A stretch of 64,000 bases of DNA, from the NCBI RefSeq assembly GCF_029227915.1, contig NC_079883.1, forward strand, positions 23,808,001-23,872,000, in the 5' to 3' direction. Below the pieces are notes generated by a model, which had not been told where the DNA came from, searched no databases, and saw nothing but the letters and a program-made list of their open reading frames with translations. This document shows positions 39,100 to 51,025 of this stretch, piece by piece; the stretch's first letter is position 1; each line of letters begins with the position of its first letter. Source of the stretch: Hydractinia symbiolongicarpus (Eukaryota; Cnidaria; Hydrozoa; Anthoathecata; Hydractiniidae). A program made the position numbers and the translations under genes.

Positions 39100-42000
39100 T
39101 CATAAAAAACAATATTTTGGACGAGTTTTCGCGAGTTGTTCCGAATATCTAAACAAACTATGCCCGTACGGCTTGAATACCCCACGCGGAATGGAATAAA
39201 ACACTTTCGTTCGTTTTTGTTTTTTTTTCTTATGAGATAAGATAAATTTACAACAAACACTTTTACACATTTTGCAATACCAATTCTTGTTGGTTGGACT
39301 TCTTAAAAACGCTGTTTGGTATGTTTTCACACATTCCGTGAAACCATTTTTTGCACTTGTCACACTGCGCCATCCTTTCATTTCCAAAAATACCACAACA
39401 CACGGTTAGCATATGGTTGTTGATAATTTTGTCCATTTCACGCAACGTCAACAATTCTTTTTCACTCAGTAACTGGCCCGGGACAACGTCAGTTTTTCCT
39501 GTTTTCTGGGGTGAGGTCAAATTAATGACAGGTGGAGATTGAGGCGGAGTTACAGTATTACAATCTATCACATTGTCGATGAACTCCTCTACAATAAGAA
39601 ATTTTGATCGATCTATGATAAACGTAACTTTGTTGTGCTTATGTACATGTGGTTTGTGATGTCACGTCGTGTAGGAAAAAATGTTCTGTTTGTTGGTGAA
39701 GGAACCATTTTATCACAAAACAACTTGTTTTGAACATATATCTTTATGTGTCTTTCCATCTCTTTTACTTGCCTTATTCCTTGACCATCGAGTTCGTGAA
39801 TTTTCGTTATTATTCTTGAATCGATTTGTTGACTGATACCACCGCGCTGAAACGATTTCAAGTTTAATATAATTGCAACAGCGTCCTTAGTGTATTTATA
39901 CGTTACATTATATTATATTGACAATACCTCCCCTTACAAATGGTCTGCGTGGCAATCTAATATTTTTATCCAAATTTCTCTGTTGGTCTTCACTTGGGAT
40001 TTATTAGCTGCCCATTCATTTTTCAACTTTTTGGCGCAGTTTTTCTTCCATTCAGTTAACTTGTCTATCTAAATAAACAATAAAATAATATTAGGACGGT
40101 GTTATCCTATAGCATTTACGGGTAATCTTGAATGGAAAAATATTATTTCACCTTGTAATCTGGAAAGGAAACAATATCTCGAAGGATAATTTTCGCTCTA
40201 GCTTATTTTCTTTTCTTTCTTTCTTGTGAGAAGCGTTCCTATCAGTACCATAGGCTTTTTGTTCCAACAACTATAAACGGTATCCCGTCGAACATTATTT
40301 GAGAAATGGAAGATTTTTTGTCTTCAAACAAAATGCATTTTCCTTTTAATTCAAAAATTTATTTGGATAACTTATTTCCACGCTTAAATTAAAATTTAAT
40401 TTAAATCACATTTTATGTAGCTATATTCTATTAAATATTTAGTCAAAACTTACTGTCTGCACCGAAAGCTACATCCTTAAAGTATTATTGAAGATATTAT
40501 TTCGGTTTGTCTGTTCAGTATTCATGTTATGTTATTGAATTTCCGCGCCCGAAGGCGTAGGAAATTCTTTAAAACCGTCGTTTTTTTCTTTTGGAGCATT
40601 TTTTGAGAAAAAATCGACCCTGGGATTACATGTTCTCCGTCACAGATGTAAACTTCGCACCCAAGCTCCCCAACTACTGGGAACTCATCTAAATGATGTT
40701 TAAGGACAAAATTAGTATTTGTTTTCAACAAAATTTGGCACAGTTAACAAAAAAGTATGCTGAACATAATGGTGACATAATAATTTTGATTTTTTGCCAC
40801 CTTAAATGTCATTTTAGGACAAAATTGGTCCAAAAATTAAAACTACTTCATTTTCAACAAAAATTGGCAAAGTTAACAAAAAAAGTATGGTAAACATAAT
40901 GGTGACATCGAAATTTTGATTTTTGTCACCTAAATGCCATTTTAGGCCAAAATTGATCCAAAAATTAAAACCGTTTTATTTTCGGCTAAATCTGGCACAG
41001 TTAACAAATAAAGTATGCTGAAAATGATGATGGTGCAAAAGTTTGATTTTTGTCACCTAAATGTCATTTTAGGCCAAAATTTAACCAAAAATTAAAACTG
41101 CTTTATTTTCGACAAAAATTTGCACAGTTAATAAAAAAAGTATGCTGAAAATGATGGTCACAGCAAAATTTTGATTTTTTGTCAACTAAATGCCGTTTAA
41201 GACCATAAACGTTTCAATCGCAAGACTTACCATGAATGTTAGGCTGTATTTTTTGTTAGCAATTTATTTTAAAATGTGAGTTTATTATGACACGTTTCGT
41301 TTTGTTTGCGTTTGTTGTAAGATATAATGTCACTTGTGTGCTTTATCTTCAGAGGTTCATGCACCAAACCTCCTCAAATGTTTAGCACAATAACACAACG
41401 AATTAGCTGGTTTTCATCAAATATTTTGGTAGCGAGCGGAAATTCTTAGAGCCCCCAGGGCTTCTTGTTCATCCTTAAAGTAGTTAGAATACGATGTTCC
41501 GGTTTCTATTTCATGTTGCTGAATTATTTCTTGAGCTTCTCGTAAGGAGTCGACACATTCTGTCTAACTTTCTAAAGCAGTATAGTTTCATTGATTAGAA
41601 GAAATGTCTACGACGGTATAACATACACGTTTTTGTAAAGACAATGAAATGATGTTAAAACGTCATTAAGAAAACCTTGTTCTAAGTTTGTGACCAAATC
41701 GTAGCTAATGCAAACAAGTAAAAGTTGTTAGCAAAATAATATTTTTTCTTTGCGCTTTTTCTACAATCTCTGGGTTTTTTCCACTTCCATGTCAGATTTA
41801 CTTTTATGTTTTTGCTCCACTATTATTTTAACAAAAGGATTATTGCAATTAAAACATCATGAATAATTAATTTATTGTATAGATTTACCAAGTTTTCTTT
41901 TACGAGATTGCGCATGATTTTTTTGTATTTTTAAAATTTCATCTCTATAATAAATAAATAAAATGCGCGCTATTATAGCTACTGTAGAAGAATTTTAATA

Positions 42001-42232
42001 ATGTATAAACACAAAAATAAAAAATATATTTCTTTACATCGCATCAGATTTAAAGAACGAATCATCTTCTTCGTCACTTGAAAATAGTCATTCTCCATCA
42101 TATTCTACAACACGAGTATATCAAAAATGACTATTTTTCACGATAAACAGAGATAAAAATAAAATAAAAAAAACAGTGAATTCACCTATTTTTAAAATCG
42201 GTTGAATCAATCTTTGCTTGGTCTTTTTCCAT
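39100..42232 (-). pseudogene. Spliced PHD-finger protein of the transposon (broken copy)
   Basis: Candidate exons on the minus strand: 42232-42186 (start MEKDQAKIDSTDFKN), 42076-42038 (acidic SDEEDDSFFKSDA), 41944-41889 (basic QSRKRKL), 41819-41765, about 41568-41412 (LREAQEIIQQHEIETGTS), 40688-40522, 40068-39938 (WKKNCAKKLKNEW), 39861-39613 (RDITNHMYISTTKL) and 39600-39100. The last exon has a PHD finger: CCGIFGNERMAQCDKCKKWF then, after a one-base frame change near 39300, NWYCKMCKSVCC. The 39861-39613 part resembles a segment seen in CaRF-like (calcium-responsive factor-like) invertebrate proteins. Early exon phases agree (2, 2, 1); later joins are not all in frame, and the PHD frameshift suggests the copy is inactive. 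Confidence 0.55.
40700..41206. repeat. ~120-bp tandem repeat, four copies, inside the PHD transposon
   Basis: Units contain TTTTCAACAAAATTTGGCAC, AGTTAACAAAAAAGTATG, GGTGACA, TTTTGATTTTTTGTCACC and AAATGTCATTTTAGG. Four diverged copies follow one another directly upstream (on the minus strand) of the exon at 40688. Confidence 0.85.
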
Positions 42233-42420
42233 GATAATAGATCATAGATTAAAAATTATAACGCAAACCAAGAGAAACCGAATCTCGTGTGCGCAGTTTT
42301 CGCGCGTCTCATGAATCATCGAGACAAGAATGACCTCCATATGTCAGCTACTCGAATTTCTTAAGTTAGTCGCCGAGCAAAATAGGCCCTCCAACCTGGC
42401 ACTTGTTATTAGAGTTTTCC

Positions 42421-42429
42421 TTGTGACGC
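42421..42429. repeat. Right 9-bp target-site duplication (TTGTGACGC)
   Basis: Exact copy of 39057-39065, directly adjoining the right inverted end. Confidence 0.85.
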
Positions 42430-42824
42430 TTGGCAATCTACTAGTAGGCTTTTGCCTCCGAAAATGAAAGTACGGTAGGAATAGCAAAATACATTAATTC
42501 GTACTTTTAGAAAACGTATTATTATCTACACGGTGTGTTTTTATTATATATGACCAGAATAAAATTAAGCATTTAAGAAATTGACTAGGTTAAATTCCTA
42601 AATAGTACGTCAATTGAAAAAAATTTCATAAACTTTACACATCACCAACTCTGACAGTGTCTACTTTGCATACTTTTCAAGGAAAACCACTTTTTAAAAA
42701 TCTACTTTGCCAACCTCGTCTCCATGTGTCAACATTTTATTTAAAACTAGTCGATTGTAAGCCCGTGTGGCAAAATGCACTGAGGCAGGATAAAAATGAA
42801 AAAAAAACTGTCATTTGAATTTAG

Positions 42825-43165
42825 ATGACGTCGGCAACCCATCCCCCCCCCAAAAAAAAAAGAAATTTAGAACCTTGTGTTCACGTTGCCTCTATTGTAG
42901 AGCTTGAAGCAATGATCAAGAAAATGTATATAATAATCACGTGCTTTTGATGAACAGTTAAGGAGGTATAAGCGTTTTAAAATTTTGCTGACGTCTTCAA
43001 TGGCCCCGTCAATGCTGATAACTTTTTTTAGAAATTTGTATACTTTTTGCCTTCATCGTATAGATCTTGAAATGCTGATCAAGAAAATGTATAGGATCGT
43101 GTACTTTTGACAAACGGTTGCAGAGATATTTGAAGGTTTTGTGATGACGTCATCAACCCGTGCAT
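42825..43165. repeat. Two diverged ~165-bp direct repeats
   Basis: Both copies contain GATCAAGAAAATGTATA, CGTG.ACTTTTGA, a GAGCTTGAAGC/GATCTTGAAATGC segment and TGACGTC. They look like an old tandem or nested repeat of unknown type. Confidence 0.55.
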
Positions 43166-44479
43166 TCCGAAACGGATTTGGGGATTAAGGTTTAGGAAAC
43201 TTGCCCAAATTAGTCCTAAGTGGTCCCTAGTTACCTGCAGCCCATGCAGAGATTACCTTGCAGAAATTTGAAAGAGTAGACAAGCATAGAGCATAATTTG
43301 CTGAGAAAGCACCGTAAAGATCCCTGAATAGAAGGATCTTACTTGAATTAATGTTTTGTTGAAGACACCTGGTGGTGCTCAGCAGTTCCATTATGCTGCC
43401 TTATACTCATCGATGAATTAGTAATCGAATTATGGATGATGCCATATGTTTGCAGGTGTTGCTTTACCAACTGATAAGCGCTTTATCAAACTTCATTCGA
43501 ATAGGTTAGAAAGCATTTAAAAAAAAGAAGATAGGAATGCAAATATTAACATTACTAATTAACTTGTGCAGAAGATGCAACTGCTGGGAATGACGAGGAT
43601 GGATCACACCACATTTTGCAAAATCTAAGGTAGTATGTAGCGAAATAGATATTACACCTAAGGAACTGAGTGGCGTTAAGGTTGTTGGTACACCAGAAAG
43701 TTATCTTTTAACCATACGCTACGTCACAGCTAGTGGGACGTTTCGTTCTTTAAGCTTAAAAGTTTTAAAACGTACGAATACAATTTTTAGTATTGACGTG
43801 TCAAAAGCATTAATTTCTTACATGCGGCATAATGTATCCATCCGTCTCTTGGCACCTGAGCCGTTATTGCGGGGAGCAGACAATTAACAGAAAGGCAAAA
43901 TGCTCTGAGAACGAAGTTTTGTGGTTATCAAGTATGCAATATGTGGCGGCATGCTGATGTTGCGAGCTAAGGCTGTATGAAGTCGGCTGGCTGGAATATG
44001 GAATAAATCTATATTGTGGGGACTGAAAGCGAGATATTTGCATTGCAACATTCAAAACCGCTTGCATTTGGATTGAGAAACTTATCTATGTTTTCGTTGG
44101 CGATGACAGGTTTGGACTCAAAAGTTCATGATGAAGTCACATAGTCAGACATCATCAAATAATATTTTTTGCAACACAAACAGAAACTTATAAGGCAGGA
44201 ACGAGAAAAAATAACAATAACGCAACTGAAACATATAGGGAAGCCTCCTAAACTGCAAAAATTGCAAGTAAACGAAGAAATGTGCAAAAACTCTTTAACT
44301 TCAATAACTGGTTTAAATTCCAGCATTAAACTCAACCTAATAAAACTAATTCTTTCAATCGACACACCCTGTAATACTAATATAAACAACTTAAATTTCG
44401 TATTCTTTCCTCCAAGGTTTTGAAACATTGTTATATTACCAACAACCCATGTGAGACCGATTAAAATGTGTCATAACTA
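43166..44479. other. Transposon-derived or intergenic DNA, no gene recognised
   Basis: Only short frames occur here (for example 44126-44428 on the minus strand and 44169-44423 on the plus strand), none with recognisable domains. Its position just upstream of a gypsy pol fragment makes decayed retroelement sequence likely. Confidence 0.35.
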
Positions 44480-44780
44480 AAGAAGTAGTTCTTGTCGCCT
44501 ATCGAGTACCAATTGCATTACAATCCAAATAAAGACAAACCACAGAATAATGTCATGCACGTTCGGCTGCAATCACAGAACTGGTAGATTGGGTACCATT
44601 ACTTGTCGTGGTTGAAAAGCTAAATGGTAAGCTACACATTTGTTTAGACCTACGTGACTTAAATAAAGCTATTAAGAGACAACATTATAAAATCCCCTCT
44701 TGCTGAGGAACTTGTATAAAAAATGTCAATGGTGCAAAGTTCTTTACTAAATTAGATGTAAGTAACGGAAAAAGTTAAAA
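44480..44780 (+). pseudogene. Ty3/gypsy retrotransposon reverse transcriptase fragment
   Basis: Broken plus-strand frame reads YRVPIALQSK, ITELVDWVPLLVVVEKLNGK, LHICLDLRDLNKAIKRQHYK and, after a stop, AKFFTKLDVSNG. This is the start of a gypsy RT domain up to catalytic motif A. In-frame stops near 44518 and 44700 and loss of the rest show it is a dead fragment. No LTRs were identified. Confidence 0.8.
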
Positions 44781-45929
44781 TTCATCAAAGACATGCCACT
44801 ACTCGAAAATGTGCATGGTTGCATATTTTGCCCGTTTTTTCCTAATTTATCAGAGTTGACGACATGATGCTTTCTGTGAATTGATTGACAATGAAGCTAT
44901 AGGACTTCACCAGAAACCATGGTGACTCGTTCAACAACATCAAATCGAAGATCAGTGCAGAAGCAGATTACGTTAAAATATTTTGATTTTACGGTTGCAA
45001 ACAAAAATCGCTACTGTCGCATCAAAAAATGGTCTTGCGGCAACAGTTGAACAATAATTGGTAACCAGCTGCATTTGCATCGTGCACATTAAACATCGTG
45101 CTGAAAAGAACTATTGTTGGTTTGGAAAAGAAATGTTGTTAACACTTTTTGGCTGTCATTACTTGTATTTTAACTGTCATAGAATAATATGATCAAGCTT
45201 CAGAGATAACATTCTTACTCGATCATCACCCCTAACACAACAGGTCCCAGATTCCACCCTTTTGGGTCCCCTGGATCTTTTTCCGTGTGCCGCGCGACCA
45301 AAGTTTGTTTTTTCCTCTGGGCGAGGGGGGAAAGCGCAACAAATTTAAAAATGGGAGAAAAGAAGCGAGTGCAAAATCTAGGACTTCTGCGATGTAAAAT
45401 GCTACTTCTAACACCTTCCCCCTCTTCAAGTTAAATTTAAACTAATTTAATGCATAGCAACCGTGTCCATTTTATGCGCATCACAAGGAGCTGGTCTTGT
45501 ATTATGCGCAAAAGTATGTAAGTAAGTAAGTAACAGAGGGTAGCTAGCTAGCTTTAGCGCATATAAAAATGTGTATTTCGTTTAATTCTCAGGTCTGGGT
45601 TAGAATTATCGAAATTTTAAAACGAGATCAAAAGAAGTAGAATATGGTGCTGTAGCTTGTAATTATAACTCTGAGGTTTTCAAGACTGAGACTGAGGTTT
45701 TCAAGGGTTAGCTAGCTAGATTTCCCTTTCGCCTCTATTGTCTATTTAGTTCTCAACAAACAAATGGCTGTACTTCCATGGTAAAATCTTTCAAAGGCAT
45801 TACCTTCAACGTTAATGTTAACTCTCTTTAATGGCACCACTCTTGGCAGATGTAATACACTGACACTCGTTAAGAGCTGACATTCAGTTTGTATGCAAGC
45901 ATTGCAAAGGTGAGATTATAGAGAATGAA
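44781..45929. other. Intergenic DNA, no gene recognised
   Basis: No convincing exon or element. A short (GTAA)n run lies near 45518-45532 and TAGCTAGC-rich sequence near 45540-45555. Confidence 0.35.
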
Positions 45930-46610
45930 GTATATATTTCCAGCTTCAATGATGTACAACAGTGGCTCGTTAGAGATAGTTGAGAATTTCTGTTACTTAG
46001 GTAATATGTTGGGCAGTGAAGGGGGTGTTGGAAGAAGTGTTACTTGCAGGATAGGTTCTGCTTGGAAAAAGTTCAGAGAGTTATACTTTCTTTGTTGACT
46101 AGCAGAGTCTTGTCAATTGAGTTAAAAGGTAGGTTGTATGAGGCCTGTGTAAGAAGTGTTATGTTGTACGGTAGTGAGACATGGGGAGTGAAGCAGGAAG
46201 ATCTTGACCGTTTAGAGAGGAATGATATGAGAATGGTTAGGTGGATGTGTAACGCCAGTCTGAGAGACAGAAAGAGTTCAGATGAGCTAAGAAGCAGGCT
46301 AAGTATCCGTAGAATTAAAGATGTTATCCAGATAAGAAGATTGAATTGGCTAGGCACTTGGAAAGAATGGAGGGGGATAATTGGGTAAGAAAGTGTAGAG
46401 ACTTGATAGTTCCTGGGGCAAAGCCCAGAGGCAGACAGAGAAAGACTTGGCAGGAGATTATAAGGACAGACTTGATACAGAGGAAGTTTAGTTTAGATCT
46501 AACACAGTCTAGATCAGATTGGAAGAGGGTCATTAATATACCCCGTCCAACCCATTCTAGCATGGAAAACGGACGTTAAGCCGAGAATAATGATGATGAT
46601 GATGACTCAA
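45930..46610 (+). mobile_element. 3' end of a non-LTR retrotransposon (RT C-terminal part, frameshifted)
   Basis: Three plus-strand frames are needed to read one ancestral protein end: SLEIVENFCYLGNMLGSEGG (about 45967-46080), LKGRLYEACVRSVMLYGSET onward (46044-46388) and LERMEGDNWVRKCRDLIVPG onward (46346-46579). This is the conserved region after the RT palm of many animal LINEs (YGSETW, RLNWLG, GRQRKTW). It ends in a (GAT)n tail at about 46590-46605. Two frameshifts make it a pseudogene. Confidence 0.85.
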
Positions 46611-47346
46611 AGAAAAGACTGAAGACCATTTGCATCCATGGACACATCAGTGTCCTTGTTTGATAAAGACCAAACTTTAAAGAAAAGACTTTTGTTGTAA
46701 TTTAACCTCAATAAGTTTCTTTCCTAAAACACACATAAGTTGCTCAACTGCAAAATAATGTCTTCCCTCAAAGAAAAGTGCGCACCTATTATAAAAACCG
46801 GGCAATTGGATAGGTTAGATGCTCTGAAACTAAATTGAGATATTTAAATGAATGTTCTTGTAAACGATTTTTCCACCTGTGTTCACCTTTGCACCAGGTA
46901 CACCTCTTTTGCAAGGCTTCTCACACACATACAAATTAAAAAACGTAGGCTTTCTCTTTGAAAATTTTAATAAAAAATCTCAACCTGTTTGAAAGTAAAG
47001 TGTGTTCGAAAGTTGTTCTTGTGAGGGGAAAAAGGCAAGCGTCAGTCTGGATAAACAAATTCTAGACTTTTTTCCCAATCTGCCTTCACTGATTTTTCTG
47101 GGTGGTTATTTTAACTTTTCTGTCCTTTTATTTAGGCAAAAATATTTGATTTTATTTTTTTTATTGATTTTTAGTAAGTTAAAAAGAAAAACATAGCATA
47201 GCTTTTTGTGTGCATAAAAGGTACAGTATTATGTGCATGGAAGATGCAGAGATGTTATATATTTTTTGGTTAGCTGACCTGGCTTAATTTTCCTTGAATT
47301 GCTCCAGTGACATTAATTTTGGTTATGTGGCGTAGCTTGTCGCTGT
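46611..47346. other. Intergenic DNA, no gene recognised
   Basis: AT-rich; nothing recognisable on either strand. Confidence 0.35.
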
Positions 47347-47553
47347 TACAGTACCGATCCCGAGTAACTATACACGAGTATACGAGTATGGGTACATTAA
47401 ATGCCGAGTACAGTGCAAGACGAGTACGAGTAATGGGCGAGTATACTACTCCATACCCTCGAGTATAGGTTTTTTGATTGGGTGTCCCTTCTCTCCAGTG
47501 GAGGATTCGAAGTATCGTATGTAGAGAAAGGATGTTGTGTGGGTAAAGGGATG

Positions 47554-47601
47554 ACCTAAGAAACAAGGGCTTCATCAGATGCACAAGCCTTGTTTCTTAT
47601 A
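47554..47601. repeat. Short inverted repeat (AAGAAACAAGG..CTT)
   Basis: AAGAAACAAGGGCTT and AAGCCTTGTTTCTT form a stem of about 14 bp with one bulge around a 12-nt loop. Confidence 0.55.
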
Positions 47602-48697
47602 CCACTTTGTGGTCGGGTAGTAAAATTGATCCATGATAGAATCAAAACAACTCGACCTGGCGTAAGCGGTTGGTCATTATGAAGGGTCTGTTTATAACGA
47701 AAGGCTTACTTCTATTATAATTCTTTCTCGATTTGTTTGTTGGCCATGCTTAACAGATTTGGTTAGTGATTGATAACAAACCACGAGCGATTATTAGCAA
47801 GGTTAAAAAGGAAAAGGAAAAAATGTGCTGTCTTGTTGCTAAAGAAAACTAAGTCACATGATTTTATGGGTAAATATAATTGGTAGGTGAAAGGCACCTG
47901 TAATGGTGAGATTTTAATTGGTTGAGAGCGCCACTACGTGGGTAAGTGACGTAATGTACAGTTAGTGAGTAGCGAATGTAAAACAAAGCAGAGGGGCTGT
48001 GTTAGAGGCGTGGAATGCGCGTGCCTAGGGGTAATCTGGATAATTAGAAAACTAGGCTAACAAATGACCTAGCGTGTATGTACAGTGTATGAAATGTGCA
48101 CAAGGGTAGAGTCTTGACTATGAAGGGGTAAAGGAAATGGTGAAGCTACTCATATACCCTTCCCTCTCATGTATACGGACTATCGAAACGCGGGTATACT
48201 GCAGAGCTGGCTGTATTTGCTGGAGTAAAAAAAAAATTTTTTTTGAAAACGCACATGAGGTTGTTGAGCTACACGGCGAGTAGGGTCTGTTCGGGGCCAG
48301 ATGCGCAAGAACGGGCCGAGAAAACTGAAATTAAAATAGCCAAAGGAGCAATTCTAAAACCGAAAATACAACTAAAAGCACAAGGAGTTGATAACAAAAA
48401 TTGATGAAATAACAAAAGTTGTATAGACAGTCTTGTTATATAATACAAGGTATAATAAGTATACGCAAACATGTTAATTCATTACAAATAGAATAATATC
48501 CATTTTATTTGATCCGGACCACGTGGTAGTGGTGATTGTTTGTGATACATTCTATATAATAAGTATACAGCCGGCATCGCAGTAGGTTACTTCGGTAAAG
48601 CATCCACAGTGATTGTGGTTAGCTAGGCTACAGTCTTATATCCTTTTAGTATAAAAATTGCAGTATCGCTGTTCCCTAGGAGTTTTAAAACTGTTTT

Positions 48698-49540
48698 TCG
48701 TATTGCGGTGGGTTGCGTCGGTAAAACTTCAACAGTGGTTGCGGTTAGCTTAGCTGCGTTATCGCAATATCGGTCTTTCCCAGGTGTTTTGTAATGGGTG
48801 TTTTGTATTGTTGTCTAACCCAGCGTCATAATAACTTATTTGATACCGGTCCAGCAAAGCAAACATCAATTTCAAACAGTAGGTGATTGGATTTACAATA
48901 TTCCGCCATTATTGCTATGTCATTTTTTATTTCGCCATTATTGTTACGTCATTGTTTACTTTTACCCACATGATAGTAGGTTTTTTGCATCACAATTTTT
49001 AATTTCGATTGATAACCCCATGGTAATAATTTAACTTACAAGTCTTTTAAAACACACAATCATTTTGGGAAATCGGGGTAGTTAAGGTGGGAAACATTAC
49101 ACTGGGTCTCAAGCGAAATTCGTATTGCGGTGGGTTGCGTCGGTAAAACTTCAACAGTGGTTGCGGTTAGCTTAGCTGCGTTATCGCAATATCGGTCTTT
49201 CCCAGGTGTTTCGTAATGGGTGTTTTGTATTGTTGTCTAACCCAGCGTCATAATAACTTATTTGATACCGGTCCAGCAAAGCAAACATCAATTTCAAACA
49301 GTAGGTGATTGGATTTACAATATTCCGCTATTATTGCTATGTCATTTTTTATTTCGCCATTATTGTTACGTCATTGTTTACTTTTACCCACATGATAGTA
49401 GGTTTTTTGCATCACAATTTTTAATTTGATTGATAACCCCATGGTAATAATTTAACTTACAAGTCTTTTAAAACACACAATCATTTTGGGAAATCGGGGT
49501 AGTTAAGGTGGGAAACATTACACTGGGTCTCAAGCGAAAT
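48698..49540. repeat. Tandem duplication of a 421-bp unit, nearly identical copies
   Basis: 48698-49119 and 49120-49540 differ by about three small changes (TTTTGTAAT/TTTCGTAAT, CCGCCATT/CCGCTATT, one deleted C). A third, diverged partial copy precedes them (about 48568-48700: GCAGTAGGTTACTTCGGTAAA). The high identity implies a recent duplication. Confidence 0.9.
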
Positions 49541-50239
49541 CAAACAAAATCTGGACGCGCTTTTTGATTGGCTAATTCTATTGTTCTTTGCCCATAAGGT
49601 TCATGTCGGGGAAAGCCCTTTTCATCCGAATATTCCAGCAAGTGGTTGCACTCACCCTAACAAACATTAGTAAACTATAAAGTTTTTACCAGAGTAAGAT
49701 GTGACTAAGCTTGGTAAACAACTCACAGATAAATTAAAATGATCTATGAAACGATTAGTCACATTGTCCAATTTAAACTTTAAAAATATAACAACGAGAC
49801 ATCGTCCAAATTCATTCTTAAAACTTTTGAAACAAAGAATAACGTAAACACCGAAACACATTTTTAGAAATATCGGAAAGTTTTTCGTTTAATTATACTG
49901 TTTGCCTATTGTGCACGCCAGCGAGTACTGTGTGTGTACGGTAGAAAAAATGTGCGAGTATTTTTGGCGTACTCGTATGCGCAGGATACTTGTCGCGTAC
50001 TTGCGGAATACCCACAGAAGAAATTACTCGTACCCGTAGTTTAATACTCGTGTTATTCGCGATCGGGACTGTATTACTCATATAGATAAATATGTATCCT
50101 AAGTATGTTTTAAGCAAGTAAAAGTACCTTGGGATACCTTTTATGCTGTTTATTGAAAGAAAAAAGGCAGTAAGAATGTTAACATCTAATGACAACTATC
50201 CCATCACACCTGGGCCATTGCCTGCAACTAATCCGCTCT

Positions 50240-50463
50240 TATAAAACTATGCATTAAAGATGTATTCAAACTGCATTTTGCTAATTTCATCTACTGTACT
50301 CTATCACAAGAAACATCTATCAATTTTTTTAAATGGTCTACACCAACTCATTTTATTCAGAACTACAACACACGCAGTAATAGATTAATTAATAGCGAAA
50401 ATATTTTTGATATAGATACTGTTTCAGACCTACTTACACTTCATCATAACAGGTCTAACCTTG
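50240..50463 (+). pseudogene. Possible LINE C-terminal relic
   Basis: A plus-strand reading of THFIQNYNTRSNRLINSEN with the YNTR motif recalls the tail end of LINE RT proteins. The downstream 50860-51025 stretch ends in a (TATCTG)n tail, like a LINE 3'UTR. Weak evidence; the hexamer array separates the two parts. Confidence 0.3.
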
Positions 50464-50465
50464 TA

Positions 50466-50795
50466 AACTCTTCTTCTTCTCCTTCTCCTTCTCCTTCTCC
50501 TTCTCCTTCTCCTTCTCCTTCTCCTTCTCCTTCTCCTTCTCCTTCTCCTTCTTCTCCTTCTCCTCCTTCTCCTCCTTCTCCTTCTCCTTCTCCTTCTCCT
50601 TCTCCTTCTCCTTCTCCTTCTCCTTCTCCTTCTCCTTCTCCTTCTCCTTCTCCTTCTCCTTCTCCTTCTCCTTCTCCTTCTCCTTCTCTTTCTCCTTCTC
50701 CTTCTCCTTCTCCTTCTCCTTCTCCTTCTCCTTCTCCTTCTCCTTCTCCTTCTCCTTCTCCTTCTCCTTCTCCTTCTCCTTCACCTTCTTCTTCT
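50466..50795. repeat. (CTTCTC)n hexanucleotide microsatellite, ~330 bp
   Basis: About 53 units of CTTCTC with a few interruptions near 50550-50580 and 50690. Read on the minus strand it gives an artificial Lys-Glu repeat that is not a gene. Confidence 0.95.
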
Positions 50796-50979
50796 TAAAA
50801 TACAAAATAGGCCGGTATTGAAGTTTGTACTAATTTTTTTTGCATACAACCCAGTTCAGAGATTTTACAGGGTCCTACTCGCATCTTTTAACTGGCCTCC
50901 GGGCTGTTTTGAGAGGTCCCCTGCTGGTTGTGATAGTTTGTGAATACTTCCTTGTAATTATTCAGTTCAATTTTTGTAA

Positions 50980-51025
50980 ACTTTCATTCACATAAAGGAT
51001 TATCTGTATCTGTATCTGTTTTCTC
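50980..51025 (+). repeat. TATCTG tail, probable LINE 3' end
   Basis: GGATTATCTGTATCTGTATCTG resembles the short tandem 3' tail of some animal LINE families. It probably closes the degraded element that begins before 50463. Confidence 0.4.

Larger units (their letters stand above)
39066..42420 (-). mobile_element. 3.36-kb DNA transposon with 33-bp inverted ends, 9-bp duplication and PHD-finger gene
   Basis: 39066-39098 and the reverse complement of 42388-42420 agree at 31 of 33 positions (start GGAAAACTCTAATAAC, then AAGTGCC). A perfect 9-bp direct repeat flanks the element. Inside, on the minus strand, are several spliced coding-like exons (42232 to 39100) ending in a PHD finger, plus a four-copy ~120-bp tandem repeat (40700-41206). 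A 9-bp duplication is typical of the Mutator-like superfamily, and the PHD finger recalls Rehavkus-type elements of that group; no DDE catalytic core was recognised, so the class is an inference. Confidence 0.8.
47349..50071. mobile_element. 2.7-kb CAGT-ended DNA element (TA duplication)
   Basis: The left end CAGTACCGATCCCGAGTAAC matches the reverse complement of the right end CAGTCCCGATCGCGAATAAC, and both continue with CACGAGTAT-type repeats. TA flanks both sides (47347-47348, 50072-50073). Subterminal zones are rich in GAGTAC/ACGAGTA motifs (47350-47465 and 49925-50045). No transposase was seen; a large tandem duplication fills the middle. The ends suggest a Tc1/mariner-like non-autonomous element. 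Confidence 0.6.

Noticed and set aside
44126-44428. Overlapping ~100-codon frames on both strands
   Set aside because: Mirror frames of the same AT-rich stretch with no recognisable motif.
50455-50805. Lys/Glu-repeat protein on the minus strand
   Set aside because: It is only the translation of the CTTCTC microsatellite.
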